Shown piece after piece: positions 43,371-55,764 of a stretch of DNA of 64,000 bases. Both the position numbers and the translations under genes were made by a program. This DNA is from Tetrastigma voinierianum. Taxonomy: Eukaryota; Streptophyta; Magnoliopsida; Vitales; Vitaceae. The DNA lies in NCBI GenBank assembly GCA_016808115.1, contig JAEQBH010004662.1, positions 372,001 through 436,000 on the forward strand, written 5' to 3'. Under the pieces are notes generated by a model, which was given only the letters and a program-made list of their open reading frames with translations, was not told the DNA's origin and ran no database searches. Each line of letters opens with the position of its first letter. Position 1 is the stretch's first letter.

Positions 43371-46115
43371 CACCTGGTAATGAGAAATCATGCGTGACTC
43401 CTGATAACCTCGAGTAGAGCTCGGTAATGAGTTACCATGAAACTATTTAATTAAAGCGCTGGCATAACTGATGGGTTATAAAAATTTTCATATATCAAAA
43501 TGACTGCTAGATTTAACGAAAATCAGGCGACATACTTGATTGCACGGTGGTGAGCCCAAAAAATCACCTATATATAAAGCTCCCATATTTACCAAGAATC
43601 CCAGCTAATCATAGGACCTTTGGTCCTCCTTAAAAATGGACAGAATAAGTCAAACATAATTTCATGTAACCGGTTTTCTCAAAACCATGCATGCATAATG
43701 TTACAAAGATATTTACATATAAATGTCTCACATTTAACTTTTACTACTTTTACTTTACACCTTATCTTATATATAATCTGACAATCTAGGGCGAAGTTCT
43801 GGAGAAAGTCTTTCGAAGCAACCACACTTTGAAAAATTATTTTAAAAAACGAGCTTGTGACTGACTGGACTCGATAGATCTTATAAGTTCTTCTAAATGT
43901 TGTTATGCCTTTATATGTACCTCCCGATAAAATACGCCTTATAGAAATAGGATTGTAAAATTGTTGATAGAAAACTGAGTTTTGCTATGAAAACCATTTC
44001 TAAAGCATCAGAAATTATTTACGCTCTCTTGGAAACGTTTACCAATATTTAGCCCCGATACGAAAACTAATTAAAACTATTAAAACTATTTCTCTTCTTG
44101 AAAAGCATTTGGTGGTGGTTTAATGTCGAAGTATATGTAATCCAGGAAGTACCAACCCGCGTGGCCCGTTTAAAAATACCTGAGCGTAGTGCATGGAACC
44201 TCGGGCTTTGACATGGTGACTAGACCTGAGGAACATGGAAGGCAAGATGGTCAGGTGAACACGGCAGGGATCATAACATAGTGGAGACTCAGACCAAAAT
44301 GCGGTGATGGACTCAGACCAGCACCTCTTGCGCGTATGTACTAAGTGGCGTGCTATTTGCACGAATGTGCGGGCGGCTCACCATATTCTAGATCCTAACC
44401 CCCGATTGCAGGCCGGCGTATAGTTAGTCATAATATCCCATAACCTTGCCATGCATGTCAAGAAATACATTTGGCCGAAGCTGAAGTATGCCATCGGGGT
44501 TTCTTTAACAGTATGGCTTTGCCACCAATAAATCAAACTTTACGCTAAGTATAACATAAATGGGAGGTAAAAAAAATGCTTTATAAATTTATATTTTGAA
44601 AGCATTTTCTGAGCTAATAATTAAGCAGCTACCGTTTTAGAAAAGGATTTTGGAGTACTCACCTTTTTAACTAATTTCTTTCAAATCTTGTCAAACGCAC
44701 TCTGATTCTGATGGGATTCTCCAAATCGCCTACCTAAATCCTTTGCAAAAATAGAGTACGTTCAGGTACAACCATAAAACATACAGAGGCTTTCAGCGTT
44801 ATATGAGCGAACCGATTCTAACAAAACTTTACATGCTAGTCCCATTCGATAAGGACATCGATAATATGATGTGAAGAAATTGACCAAAATATCCTAGACA
44901 TTAAATGCCCATAAAAAACTATACATTTTAGTCAACTTTATTTCGAGGACTTTCAGGAGAGTGCATCTACAAGCCACATGAAAATTACAGCCAGGCACAT
45001 CCGAATACAATCTTGAAATTTCAATCAGCTTGTTTTGGAAAGCAGTCCCAAGACCATTTCGGACTAGCTTCTCAGACGGTCCCAGGGTGCAGGAATTTAA
45101 ACTAGTTTAAAATTTACAGAATTCTCTACGACCTTTCATGGCCTCTAAAATTTCAAGCCATTACCAGTGAAGCTGAAATCTTTGAGTAGGAAAATTTTCT
45201 ATCTTTTAAAGTTTGACAAGAGCTAAGATATTGGTACTGTCGTACTCGTCATATACCAGCACATGCAACAAAAGAAAGCGAAAAGAAGAAAGAAAGGAGA
45301 AGAAAGAAAGAGAAGAAGAGAAGAAAAGGTGATGTGATGTCTAATTTACGTAAATAAAACTAAAATTTTGGATTTTTCGAATTTTTTGAATTCTTGGTAA
45401 AATCAGTGTTTTTTGATATCCCACGCATAGCCTGTGTTTTGAGGCACTTTTGTTATTTACTTGCAGGCAATTCAAATGTGGATTTTAAATGAATATGAGA
45501 AATAAACTAAAGAGAATAATATATATATATATAGAGAAGCTCTCTCAGCTTGTCAATTTATTGATCTGCTTCCTTTTGTTTTTGTTTTGTTTTGTTTATT
45601 TTATTTTATTTTCAAGTGGGACCCTTGTTTATCCCTTTGTTTTTTGTTTTTCTGAGATATTACCAGGCCCAGCAATTTAAGCTCTCGGTTCCAATTTCAT
45701 TTATCATAATTAAATATTCTTTAAATATTTGCCCATTTTTTGAAATTTTCTAAAATCCAGTTTCAGGTTTCACTCTGACTGCATTGCTTTCAGAGGTCGT
45801 GAAACTCAATGTGTCTTCAGATTTACTTAGCGAACAAGGTTACTAGATTTAATGAAGACGAACTTAGCATAGTCATAAGTAGAGATCTAGAATTTCGAGA
45901 GACTATTTTGGCAATTTATTATTATGATATTTTTACTATTTAAACTTCCATTAATTATACTTTTCCTCCACTTTCCTTGGTAAAGTGCCACAATTCTTTG
46001 AAAACTTTACAATTTTATCCTTAATAACAACGCCAAAAAATATTACAATGGCACTTGGTGCATATGCACCCTACGATTTTGTATACGTGCGCACTCATCG
46101 GGACGGGGTGTTGCA
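43371..46115 (-). repeat. 3' LTR of element D
   Basis: On the minus strand it starts TGCAACACCCCGTCCCG at 46,115 directly after the polypurine tract. It contains the E-family blocks TTTCAAAGAATTGTGGCAC, TTAATGGAAGTTTAAATAGTA and TTTATGAATCGGAC-like sequence. It is the direct partner of 49,253-52,006. Its left edge is approximate. Confidence 0.9.
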
Positions 46116-46135
46116 AATCCTCTCTCTCCTTTAGA
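46116..46135 (-). other. Polypurine tract of element D
   Basis: Minus-strand TCTAAAGGAGAGAGAGGATT directly precedes the LTR start, after a TTTCGAGGAC stretch that marks the end of pol. Confidence 0.85.
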
Positions 46136-47150
46136 ACATTTAGTCCTCGAAATGAACAAACTAAATCAAAGGAAAGGAAAACCTCAATCGGAAAATAATT
46201 TAAAGAGTGCGCGGCGCATTTGAGCCTTTGGCTCCCAGTAGCTCCTCTCTACTAGTTCTCTCCTTGGACTTTAACGAAAGATTACTTTACTCCTCAACAC
46301 ATTTCCTTTTGATCTGATCACATGATGTTTCCTCATAAGTCGAGTTCTCTTGTTCTAACGAACACTCTACCGGCCGCAGAGGATGGGATGCTGTAACCTT
46401 CATTTCAGGTCATGTGCAGATCATGTTAACTCTGATTAACTTCCATTGCAGACCACTGAGTCTACCTTACTCACAATCATAAAGGTCTGCTTTCTCTCTT
46501 GGGTGAGCTTGCCTCGTTTCCCAAATCTCAAAACACCTTTCCAAGGGGAAATCTTCAAAAAAACCTGATCACCTATCTCGAATTGTAAGTCTCTGAGTCC
46601 GTGGAAGACCTATCACGAAATCCATAGTAATCTTTTCCCATTTCCATACTGGAATAGGGAGTAACTGTGTCTTCCCCGCGGGCTTCAATCTTCACTGCGG
46701 GTTAGACATACTGGAGATGAAACTTGCAATCTCTTTAACTTCATCCCATTCACGGAAGGTGGCAGTATTTAACTAAGTGTTGCGGCTTTGGTCTGTTTTA
46801 CGGATGCATAGCATATCTGAGATGAATGTGCTTCTTCCATAATGTCTCTTATTTCGCCACATACTTTGGCACACATTCTCTATCCTTGCACTATCATGTC
46901 GTCATCTCTAATTTGAAACTCTGCTTTCTCTTTCCTTTTCTATCTCTTCCTTAAGCAATCATACATGGATCTGCCATTGCCTACTAAAATCTGATCCAAT
47001 GAATACAACATGAAATGTGAAGCTATGAATCATAATCTCGATATGCCCCTAAAGCTCGAGATCCACACGACCATTCTGGAAATGGCACGATCTCATAGAA
47101 CCATTGATAGAACTCCTTTGAGCACTTCGAGAGCATACGCTAAACATTAG
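46136..47150 (-). pseudogene. Integrase and pol tail with core deletion (element D)
   Basis: From right to left: sequence of the RNase H and integrase zinc-binding regions, too damaged to delimit, then WKWEKITMDFVIGLPR at 46,602-46,650, the start of the integrase catalytic core. This is followed almost at once by FEIGDQVF-like and FLKISPWKGVL-like sequence at 46,505-46,590, which belongs after the core. The roughly 500-600 bp that should carry most of the catalytic core is absent. The tail continues to the polypurine tract. Confidence 0.8.
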
Positions 47151-48250
47151 CTTTCTGTAATAACACGCTAAAAAAATCGAGAAGCTACGAACTTGAGAAG
47201 GAAACATTAGTGAAGAAACTGATTCCCACTACTCAGTTTTGGCGATACTGGGGATCACACTAATGCCTTACTTAGAATGACGCGGCCAGCTACTTTGTCC
47301 CGACCAAAATGGCACTTACTAAACTTAGCATAAGCTGGAAAAAAACCTATACAGAATGCACTGCAATCTTGTCAGGTCTTTCTGCATGTTCCATGGGGTG
47401 CAGTCTTGGGACATGTGATGAATGCGATCCTGAGCTTGTATCTAAATACGGTGAATACCTGTTTCATATCAGATCCAGCAGGCATGGTTGGGGCGTGGTC
47501 GTCAGAATGGCATCCTTTAGGAACTCGTAGTGACCGTATCTCGTCATGAAGGCAGTCTTAGAAATCATTCTCCCACGACCCTCAAGCCCGATGTGGTAGT
47601 GGCCTTAGGTGATCTTAGAATACTGAGATCCATGCGATTGTTGACATAAACATCTCATGAGAAAGCGTGATAGAAGGAAGGTTTTATATTATTAAGATTC
47701 AATTTATCCTTAATTCTCTGGCAGTAAGCCGCTCTTAACACTTTACGAAGAGAACTGGAGCTCCCCTCGGTGAGGTTCTAGGTTGGATGAAGCCCTTGCC
47801 CGCAGTTGCTAGATTTATGTGCCTTCTTTCAACTTTCTTTGGCGCCACATTCCTTTTCCTGGGAGGAATGGATATTAGCTCGGTCCGGGGTGGAGTTCCT
47901 AATAACTAACTCAATTTCTATCAGGAATTAAACACAGGAAATATCATGCGGAAAGACATCGGGAGCTCAAATGGAGGATCTCTGTCTTCCCTGACCATGT
48001 CTATATTTGTCTCCACATCCACTACAGTGCCAAATAACCACAACAGCCTTTGTAGGCATTTTCAAGGCGCAGCATTAATAATGAGACTAGGGCGATCTCA
48101 TGGACAGAATATCATAGCAGCTACAGTTTACTAAGATGGGATAATCTGCTTTCTTATAGCAATCTAAGGTGGCTGTGCACAGATAACCGATCCATGCAAT
48201 TATATCGAAATCATGGATGCTAACACTATCAGCGAGTCGCTCAAATCAGC
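47150..48250 (-). pseudogene. Ty3 reverse transcriptase (element D)
   Basis: The minus-strand island at 47,525-47,566 reads TAFMTRYGHYEFL, a signature of the plant Ty3 RT. To its left, PCLLDLI and YSPYLD-like stretches (47,420-47,485) precede the position of the catalytic motif, which is not readable, then an LMLSLVSA-like remnant of the YAKFSKC word near 47,325. To its right HGSQYSKI-like sequence near 47,625 precedes it. All out of frame with one another. Confidence 0.8.
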
Positions 48251-48299
48251 AATACCAGGATCACCAATACGCTACCTAGTATCACTTTTGGTTCATCTA

Positions 48300-48520
48300 C
48301 GTAGTGTATCACCCATTGATGAAACCACCATACCCAGGCATCATAAGTGGACTGTCAGCGGTGCCTCTTAGATAGTGCGAAATAAATGAATGAGTGAGCT
48401 CCTGGGTCCACAATGCATATATAACATCATGATCGTAAAGCGAAATCATACCGGTAATCACGTGCGTGATGCATACGCCTTGCCTCCTGTGTGTGTGACT
48501 TTGCAAATACCAGAACTGAT
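48300..48520 (-). pseudogene. Retropepsin-like protease remnant (element D)
   Basis: The minus frame at 48,309-48,506 reads GMISLYDHDVIYAL then THSFISHYLRG. The conserved Asp-x-Gly-Ala between the two halves is destroyed by an indel (WTQEL). It corresponds to the E protease at 24,585-24,645. Confidence 0.8.
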
Positions 48521-48639
48521 GCAGTACCGCTTTCCCGAATCGGCTAATCGAGTCTCTTGCCTGCCTCCTGCGCCCTACGATCTACCGGGTCTTTGTCACG
48601 CCACCTCTTGCTGAACCACCCTACCCATTTCATTGGGTT

Positions 48640-49080
48640 GCTTGGTGCACAGGGTAGATCTTTTGTACCTACCTCGAGGTCTCTGCCAATCCTTTAGTAA
48701 GTGGAGACTTGGAGGAGGAGGAGGCGCAGAGGGAGGTGATGGAAGGAAGGAAGAAGGAAGGAAGGAAGAACTTCCAGTTGTGTTATTATTACCCGTTGCA
48801 TGCGCATCTTCCTCCTGGATAAAGTGACGCCCGCTCAGTGAGCATCACAGCCATATTCATCTTGCGCTGGGATGCCTCTGCCAACATATGAGCTAATGGA
48901 AAGATGATCTTGAAGATCCGCACCTCTTTGGGGCTGTTGGTGATCGGAAGACGGATCACAGCTGAATCTTGCTCTCGTCCACGAGCTGCAAGATTGCTTT
49001 GGCACTCTGCTAACTAAGACATTTGTTTTTGCGTGTGATCTTTTGGGAACACCCCCTGCAACCTCGTCCAAATATAATGT
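48640..49080 (-). pseudogene. Shortened gag remnant (element D)
   Basis: A minus frame at 48,835-49,071 gives a start-like region (RARFSCDPSSDHQQPQRGAD). Between it and the protease only about 0.35 kb remains, where a complete gag needs more than 1 kb. Neither capsid domain nor zinc knuckle is recognisable. Identification is by position. Confidence 0.5.
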
Positions 49081-49235
49081 TGTGAATTGAAGTTAAAAAT
49101 TTAGTGACACTTCTGATATTTGATGCATGAGGTTTGAAAAACATGTAGGTTCTGATAGGAAAATCATTATAAAGAACGAATTCTTTCAGGAAATCTTTGT
49201 GGAAAATCTTGCAGAAAGCGTTGAGACTACTCGCC

Positions 49236-49252
49236 TGCGCTCTCACGTTACA
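49236..49252 (-). other. Primer-binding site of element D
   Basis: Plus-strand GCGCTCTCACGTTACA is the reverse of a TGGTATCAGAGC-like site with several changes. It sits where the 5' LTR of D ends. Confidence 0.45.
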
Positions 49253-52006
49253 CCTGACTTCGAGGACCCCGCTACAGTAATGAATCTGGCGGCTCCACAT
49301 GTTGTGCCTCCCGGCCCATTCAGCCAGTGACCAGTTGCATGGGTGTGATTAAAGTGTTTTGAAGCATCTTTGGAAGCGTGCAGTTATATAAAGGTGCCTT
49401 TTCTATCAGAAATCCACCTTTGGATTTGAAAATCCAGAAATGACCCATAACAAGCGCACGATTGGTGTGACCCGAATACAAAATCACCTGCAGCCTTCAT
49501 AAAATGGCCTCTGATGTTTTAAGAAAAATCCAGCTCATGAATCTAGGACCTCTGGTCCTCATCAAATATAAGATAAAGAATAAATCCAACATAATAAGTT
49601 TCGCCATGCAACATTTCAATACCCATGCATGCATATTTCTGAATGTTACATATACAAAATGTCACATAACTTTACTACTTTTACTACCTTATCTTATATA
49701 TAATCAAACGGCATTAGGATGAGGATCCTGAAGGATCTTTGACTTGACCACACACGAAAGGAAGGTGTTTTTGAAAACAGAAAATTGTAGACATTGAAGG
49801 AAGGAATGACGGGCTCGGTAGATAATATAATATCTAAATATTGTTGTCTGTATATGTACCTCCTGATGAAAATCTGTATAGAAATGGTTGTAAAACGAGT
49901 TTATGAGAAGCGGAGTTTTTTCTTGTAAACCATTCACGGCCCATTGCGAAACTACTTTACTATTGAAAATTGTTTCTTTGATGGCTTGATACAGCCCAAT
50001 TACTCTTTCTTTGAAACATTACGAAAACTATTCTTTCTTTTGAAAACGTTTAGTCGTTGATTAATATCGAAAGTGCTATCTTTTGTAAATCAAAAAATTA
50101 CCAACCCTTTGTGGCCATTTAAACACCCTAGCGTGATGCCATGGAATACCAGGTGGGCGGTAGTGAACCTCGAACACTACCACGCTAAGATGGTCGGGAC
50201 GGACCGCAGCGAGTTCTCTATAACATAATGGAACCTCAGACAAATGCGGGTGATGGAACCTCGGAACCAACATGCCTCTTCGCCATGTACTAGATGGGCG
50301 TAGTGCTTTATATACCCGAAAGGGCGACTCATATATTCTAGATCTAACTAGTGCGTTTGGGGCAGTTGATCATAATATCCCATAACTGCTGCCATACCTG
50401 ATGAGCAAATATCTAGCAGAAGCGAAATTTGTGCCATACAGGGGTTTCTTCGTCGAGACCAGGCTGTTTCTTAAATGCTGAAATCAAACTTTTCTGCTGA
50501 GTATAACAATTGGGAGGTAAAAAAGATTTATAAATTTACTGTTTAAACACTTTAGACTTGTAATTTAAACACTTTCATTTCGAAGAGGATTTTGATCTTA
50601 TATATACCTTGCAGGCTAGAAAATTTCTGAATCATACATATACATGGCTAACAGATTCAGTATTGGATGTTATCACAGAATGGCCTGCACAATCCATACA
50701 AAGTGCGAAAATGCCTCTGGTTACATGACGTTTTAACCATAAAACATACAGGGCTTTTTCAGAAGATGCCTATCTTCGAGCAGACTTCGATTCTAACAAG
50801 ACTTTACGTGCGTCCATTTGATAAGGACATACGATAATATGATGTGAAATTGACGAAAATATCCACATTAAAAGATTCACATAAAACTATTTGTTTTAGT
50901 CAACACTGACTCGGAACTTTCAGGAAGAATGCAAAATACATTTGTTCACAAAATGCATCAGGCACGTCGACTACGGGTCCACAAATTTCAATTCAAGTTG
51001 TTCGAAAGCAGTCAGAAATTCGGCTCGGACTATCCAGAACCACAGTCCCAAATTTCTAAGAATTCCCTAAACTCAGTTTAAAGATTTTTGGGGCCGAGTT
51101 CTGACCTTTACGACAGAAAATTTGGCCAATTGCTCACTGCATTTAGGCTCGAAATAACACAAATTTTCTATCTTTTTCCAAAGTTTAATGAACAAGATAT
51201 TGATACCACTGCAAACTTCTCGTAGCGTATACCAACTTTCATAAGCATAGATAAATCTACGGTCCGTTACGTAAATGCGAGAAAAACTAAAAATTTGGAT
51301 TTTAAATTTTTACTTGAATGTGAAGTAAAATCAGTGTTTTTTTGGTATCCCGCCCCTCGTCACATAGAGCACTTTTCGATTGTTGCGGCCAATTAGGCGA
51401 TCAGATTTTCATGAATGAGAAATAAATAAGAGAATAAAAAAATAGGAATATCGGCACTCTCTCCCTGCCTGCATCAGTTTGTTCGATCTACTTCCTTTTT
51501 GTTTTTGTTTGTTTTATTTATTTATTTATTATTTTCAAATTAGGTTATGTCCCTTTTCTTTCATTTCTCGATCATTTTATTGCTGGGAGTGTTTAATTTT
51601 GTCAGGTTTCAATTTCATTTATATATATAATTGGATATTCTTTACTAAATATTTTATTTTTAGATTTGCCCTAAAGTCACGGTTTTGGATTTCACTATAA
51701 ATCGAGTACAGAAATTAGTAAAATGTCTGATGTCTCGGAATTTATGAAACTTGCCTGCTGAGTTACTAGATTTAAGAGACGAACTTAATGGCACCGGTCA
51801 CATCATCAGAGATCTATAGAGAATTTTGAGACTTCTGAACTATTTTGGCGATTTATTATTATTATTTTACTATTTAAACTTATTAATTATACTTTCCACC
51901 TTAATTGCAAAGTGCCACAGTGCTTTTGAAGCTTTCTGATTTTATCCTTAATAAAACACTGAAATATTACAATTGCACTTGGTGCACATATCGCTCCTAG
52001 GTTGCA
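49253..52006 (-). repeat. 5' LTR of element D
   Basis: Direct partner of 43,371-46,115, with the same length within a few bases. The outer end reads TGCAACC on the minus strand at 52,006. Shared blocks include GGACCTCTGGTCCTC (49,547), CATGCATGCATA (49,624), TCTTATATATAATC (49,692) and GTGCCACAGTGCTTTTGAA (51,912). Confidence 0.9.
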
Positions 52007-52512
52007 ACTTACTATACTTTTCTTTAGAAGTAGATTACATATACTCAGCCAGGCTCGTTTAGCATATGATGAAACTTACTGTTTTAAGAGGCTTCTTTTC
52101 CAGTACAGGTGCGGTGGCTAGACAAAATAGGATTCTCTCCTTACTTTAGTATTAATGCTGTATTATTGTAATCTTGTAAGAAAATACTTTGAATTTGTAT
52201 AAGGAATCTCTGTATATCTGTGAGTGGTTTTTTGTGAAAATGTGGAGCTTGAAATCTTTGAAGAATGTTGTTAGTTGCCATATTGAAACTAGAATTGTGT
52301 ATAGGATTTAGACATGTCACATATGCATTTGTTATCTTCTTAGAAATTTATAAAATCATAAGTTTAGAAAAGAAAAAAAAACTTATGAAGTTAGGACCAA
52401 TGATATGACCTTCCCAACGAGATTTTCCTGATCGTTAGAATTAATGGCTCGGAATTTACAGTGGCGGGTGGCTGAAGCGCACTATGATGGATTGGGGTGA
52501 GGAGTGCCGACA
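52007..52512 (+). repeat. 5' LTR of element C, right part
   Basis: Continues the C LTR on the far side of D. CTTGTAAGAAAATACTTTGAA (52,174) and GACATGTCACATAT (52,311) match the C 3' LTR at about 60,363 and 60,522, as does AATCATAAGTTTAGAAAAGA (52,353). It ends GCCGACA just before the primer site. Confidence 0.92.
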
Positions 52513-52532
52513 AAATTAAGTATCATGCGGAT
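52513..52532 (+). other. Primer-binding site of element C
   Basis: AAATTAAGTATCATGCGGAT adjoins the LTR end and resembles the initiator tRNA-Met site TGGTATCAGAGC. Confidence 0.7.
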
Positions 52533-53800
52533 CTTGAGACCTATATTTAATATTAAGCGACCTTAGTTTTCGTATATCTTTTATTTTACCTTCTGACAAC
52601 CATCGTTTTCTGACTCAAAGTGCCACTGAGGTGATTCAAGTATTAAGCAGTTTATTATTATTATTATTATTTTTTTTTTTGCAAATCTGGCGCTCTCTTC
52701 GAGGCGGAAGGGACGTCGGTCGTCTAGAAGAAGAGTCATTCCCGAGAGGTTTTTGGGCGTCTGCGCGTTGCTTGGGGGTGACGCGTGGTGGATTCCACTG
52801 CAGCCTCTATGAATTAGTGACTCGGCGAAGCGAGTGTTTGGATGTCCAGGCCACGAGCGAGGGAGCTCGAGTGCCGGGATTGTTTACGGCGAGCCAAGTG
52901 GCTAAATTGCGCCAGATAGTAGCCATAGCGGCATCAATGATCATCTTCCACCACTGAGAGGTTATTGAAGGGCACGGGAAGTGATAGAAATCTCTGATGG
53001 CAAACACGTATAGCGGGTGATCGAAGCGGCTTGGTTATGGCTAGACCTAGTAAATAAGGTTTCACGGAGTGCTAGGTGGATGAGCAAGATCTTTGCATTT
53101 TCAGTTCCCGATGGAAGACGGGGCTAGGATTGGTGGATTCATAGTGGAGAGGTAATGGCATATCATGGACGATTTCAATAGGTTCCTTAATAGGTTCTTT
53201 CCTCGAAAATTCTCAAGGATTCAAAAATTGAGGAGTTCTTCCAAATTAAACGAGAAGAACATGTCGTTATCAAAATATGAGAAGAGGTTCGAGAACTAGT
53301 TAGATTGGTTTGCATATATTTGAGGAAGACTGATGAAGTCACGTCTGAAAGGTTTTTAGCAGGATTGCAGCACCGAATCAGAGTGCATTTGTCGGTGGTT
53401 CCTCAAAATATATTTGGGGACTTAGTTGAAGCGCTCACAGAGTCGAGACAAAGTACAATGGCTGCGTGTCGGTAGAGCGAGGAAAGGAAGGTGCAGGCGC
53501 TGATAGAGCTGCGGGCCGGAGTGCAGTAGAGAAAGAGGAACAGGGTAGGAGTTAGGTAGGGGTCTGGGGTCGAGGAGGCTACCTACAGTGAGATCCCGGT
53601 AGAGGCCCCCGAGTTGCTAGCGATGCTTTAAGTATTCTTCACATGCATCGCCATGTCGGGCGACAACATGGGGAGTGTAAGAGATATAATTACAGGATGT
53701 TTATTTGTGGCGGGAGAGCCATTTCATTAAAGTGTCTCGAGTTGATTGTTCGGAGACCTTCGATGCCTGACCCTAGCTACCCGGCACCGGGGCTTGATTT
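52533..53800 (+). pseudogene. gag with zinc-knuckle trace (element C)
   Basis: Capsid sequence is clearest at 53,190-53,460: FFPRKFSRIQK, LSKYEKRFEN, SERFLAGLQHRIRVHL and VEALTESRQ, in the order of the plant Ty3 gag. A zinc-knuckle remnant lies near 53,698-53,740, where Cys and His codons at roughly the right spacing are spread over two frames. The first 600 bp, with a TTA/ATT run at 52,652-52,680, is a leader with little recognisable coding. Confidence 0.75.
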
Positions 53801-53939
53801 TCGAAGGTCTTGAGGGGTTTTCCTAAGTAGAGGAGCGTCTGCGGCCACGGATGCGTGACCATGGTAGGAGTAGTGCCCGGGGGGATGCGAGACGAGACGT
53901 GCTCGGGCCGGGAGTTTATCTTTGTGACTCATTGGGATG

Positions 53940-54400
53940 CGGATCTGACTCCGGATGTAGTTCTTGGTATTATTGTATCCTTAGTCCATGATCGTAACCA
54001 TTAGTGGACCCGGGGCCACGCGTTCATTTGCATCCAGGCCTTTCTTGAATCAGCTCGGATAGAGACCCGGCCATTAGGGTGTGAGAGTTCCCTTCTAGCG
54101 GAATCCGTTATTCTCGAGACCAGTAGTCGGAGATAGAGGAGTTCGATTGGGGGACGGGAGGTTCCTGCGGATCTTATGGCGGAATATGAGGGATTTTGAT
54201 GTGGTTCTCGGCATGGATTGGCTATCTCGCTTTAGAGCCACATTAGATTGTTATAAAAAGGAAGTAAAGTTGCATAGGCCTGGGAAATTGGAGGTGAAGT
54301 TAAGAGGAATATGCAGACAGTTATCTTCGGAGTATGACTCACTTTAGCGGCCTGGAGGATGTTGCGTAAGGAGTTGTCGGGGTTATCTAGCAAGCTTATG
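53940..54400 (+). pseudogene. Retropepsin-like protease (element C)
   Basis: LVDPGATRSF-like sequence at 54,001-54,030 is the active site (Asp-Pro-Gly-Ala, as in E). The frame at 54,147-54,347 reads FDVVLGMDWLSRFRATLDCY then KKEVKLHRPG, the end of the domain and the linker to RT. Confidence 0.85.
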
Positions 54401-55345
54401 GTGGAGGCAGAGAAGAAAGGAGGGGACTCTAGTTGAGATTCAGGTGTTAGAGTTCCCGGTCATTCCGGATGATATCGCGGGATTACCTCAAAGAGGTGGA
54501 GTTCACCATTGATTTGATCCCGAGGGTAAGGCAGATTTCCATTCCTCCTTATAGGATGGCTCACGTAAATTGAGAGCTTATTTGAGGCTCAGTTAGAAGA
54601 AGGAATTGTTAAGTAAGGGATTCATTCGACAAAGCATATCCCGTAGGGAGCTCCGAGTTCTCTTAGATGAAAAGAAAGATGGGAGCTTCTGCCCAGTTGT
54701 GTATAGATTAAGACGGTGAATAGAGTTACCATCATGATCGATTATCCTCCAGGATCGATGAGTTATTCGATCAACTCAGGGTCTCAGTATACTCCAAGAT
54801 AGACTTGGGGTCGGGTATCATCAGTTAAGTGCGGGAGGGTGATGTTCTAGCGTATTACCGGGACACCTTCTACGGGCATTATGAGTTTTTGGTGATGTAG
54901 TTTGGTTTGACTAATGCCGTTTATAAGTTGATAAACCCGGGTATTTGATCATTATTTACGGATGAGTTCGTCATAGTTTTATCGATGATATCCTATTTTA
55001 TTCGGGTAGTTAGGGGGCATTGGTGGGAGGGCACGAGGATTGTGTTGGACCTACAGGGAGCGACAGGTTGTATGCGAGTTGAGCAAATTATCGATTTTGC
55101 TTGATAGGTGGCATTCCCTGGAGTAAATGTGATCTCGGTAAGGGTGAGTGTGGATCCCGAAGTTGTGGCAATTAGACCGCGAAGGGCATGTCGGAGGTTA
55201 GAAGCTTCCTTGGTTTGCTTGAAAATTACGGGAAGTTTGTTGAAGGGTTCTCCCCAAGATAGCCATTGCGGCCAGGCGGGGAAAGATGTCAGTATGATTG
55301 GGTGGATGCACGCAGCGAGTTTCGAGTTGAAGAGGGTGGGTGACT
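54400..55345 (+). pseudogene. Ty3 reverse transcriptase (element C)
   Basis: Islands in order: VEFTIDLIP (54,497), DELFDQL-like (54,758), VYSKIDLG (54,788), GHYEFLVM (54,877), FGLTNA (54,902), DEFVIV (54,962), GKFVEGFS-like (55,230). After DEFVIV the catalytic motif is recognisable as an SMISYF-like stretch in the wrong frame, so it is damaged. Stops occur throughout. Confidence 0.85.
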
Positions 55346-55349
55346 TAGC

Positions 55350-55760
55350 TCAGTTCTAGCTTTGCCCGATGGGAGAGAGATGGGTTTGTGGTTTACAATG
55401 ATGCTTCCGCTTGAGGCCCAGATTTGTGTTTGATCTGTGAGAATGATAGGGTGATTACATATCTTGCTCTAAACAAATTGAAGAAGCATGGGGAGAATTA
55501 CCACTACACACTACTTAGAGCTACGGCGATCGTCGCTTTGCTCACGAAGATATGGGACATTATTTATATGGTGTTCCTTGCGGGATCTTCACGAGATCAT
55601 AAGAGTCTTCAATATATTTTCACGAGAAAGGAAGAGTCAAACCTAAGAGCGAAAGAAGATGGCTTGGATTGATTAAGGACTATTATTTGTGCGTGAGTAT
55701 CCTCCGAGAAAAGCTAATGTCATTAGTAGATGCCTCTTACACAATTAGGCGACCAGAGGA
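55350..55760 (+). pseudogene. Ty3 RNase H domain (element C)
   Basis: VVYNDAS-like start near 55,392. The frame at 55,424-55,672 then reads ENDRVITYLALNKLKKHGEN and later DHKSLQYIFTRKE, both diagnostic of the plant Ty3 RNase H. An ANVISRCL-like end of domain lies near 55,715. Confidence 0.88.
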
Positions 55761-55764
55761 GAGA

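Larger units (their letters stand above)
43371..52006 (-). mobile_element. Element D: Ty3 retrotransposon of the E family, nested in 5' LTR of C
   Basis: 8.6 kb, minus strand. Both LTRs (2.75 kb each) match those of E in reverse complement. The internal region is only about 3.1 kb, against 4.5 kb in E, because parts of gag and of the integrase core are missing. The insertion point in C corresponds to the sequence around 60,228 of its 3' LTR. A clear target duplication was not found. Confidence 0.9.
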
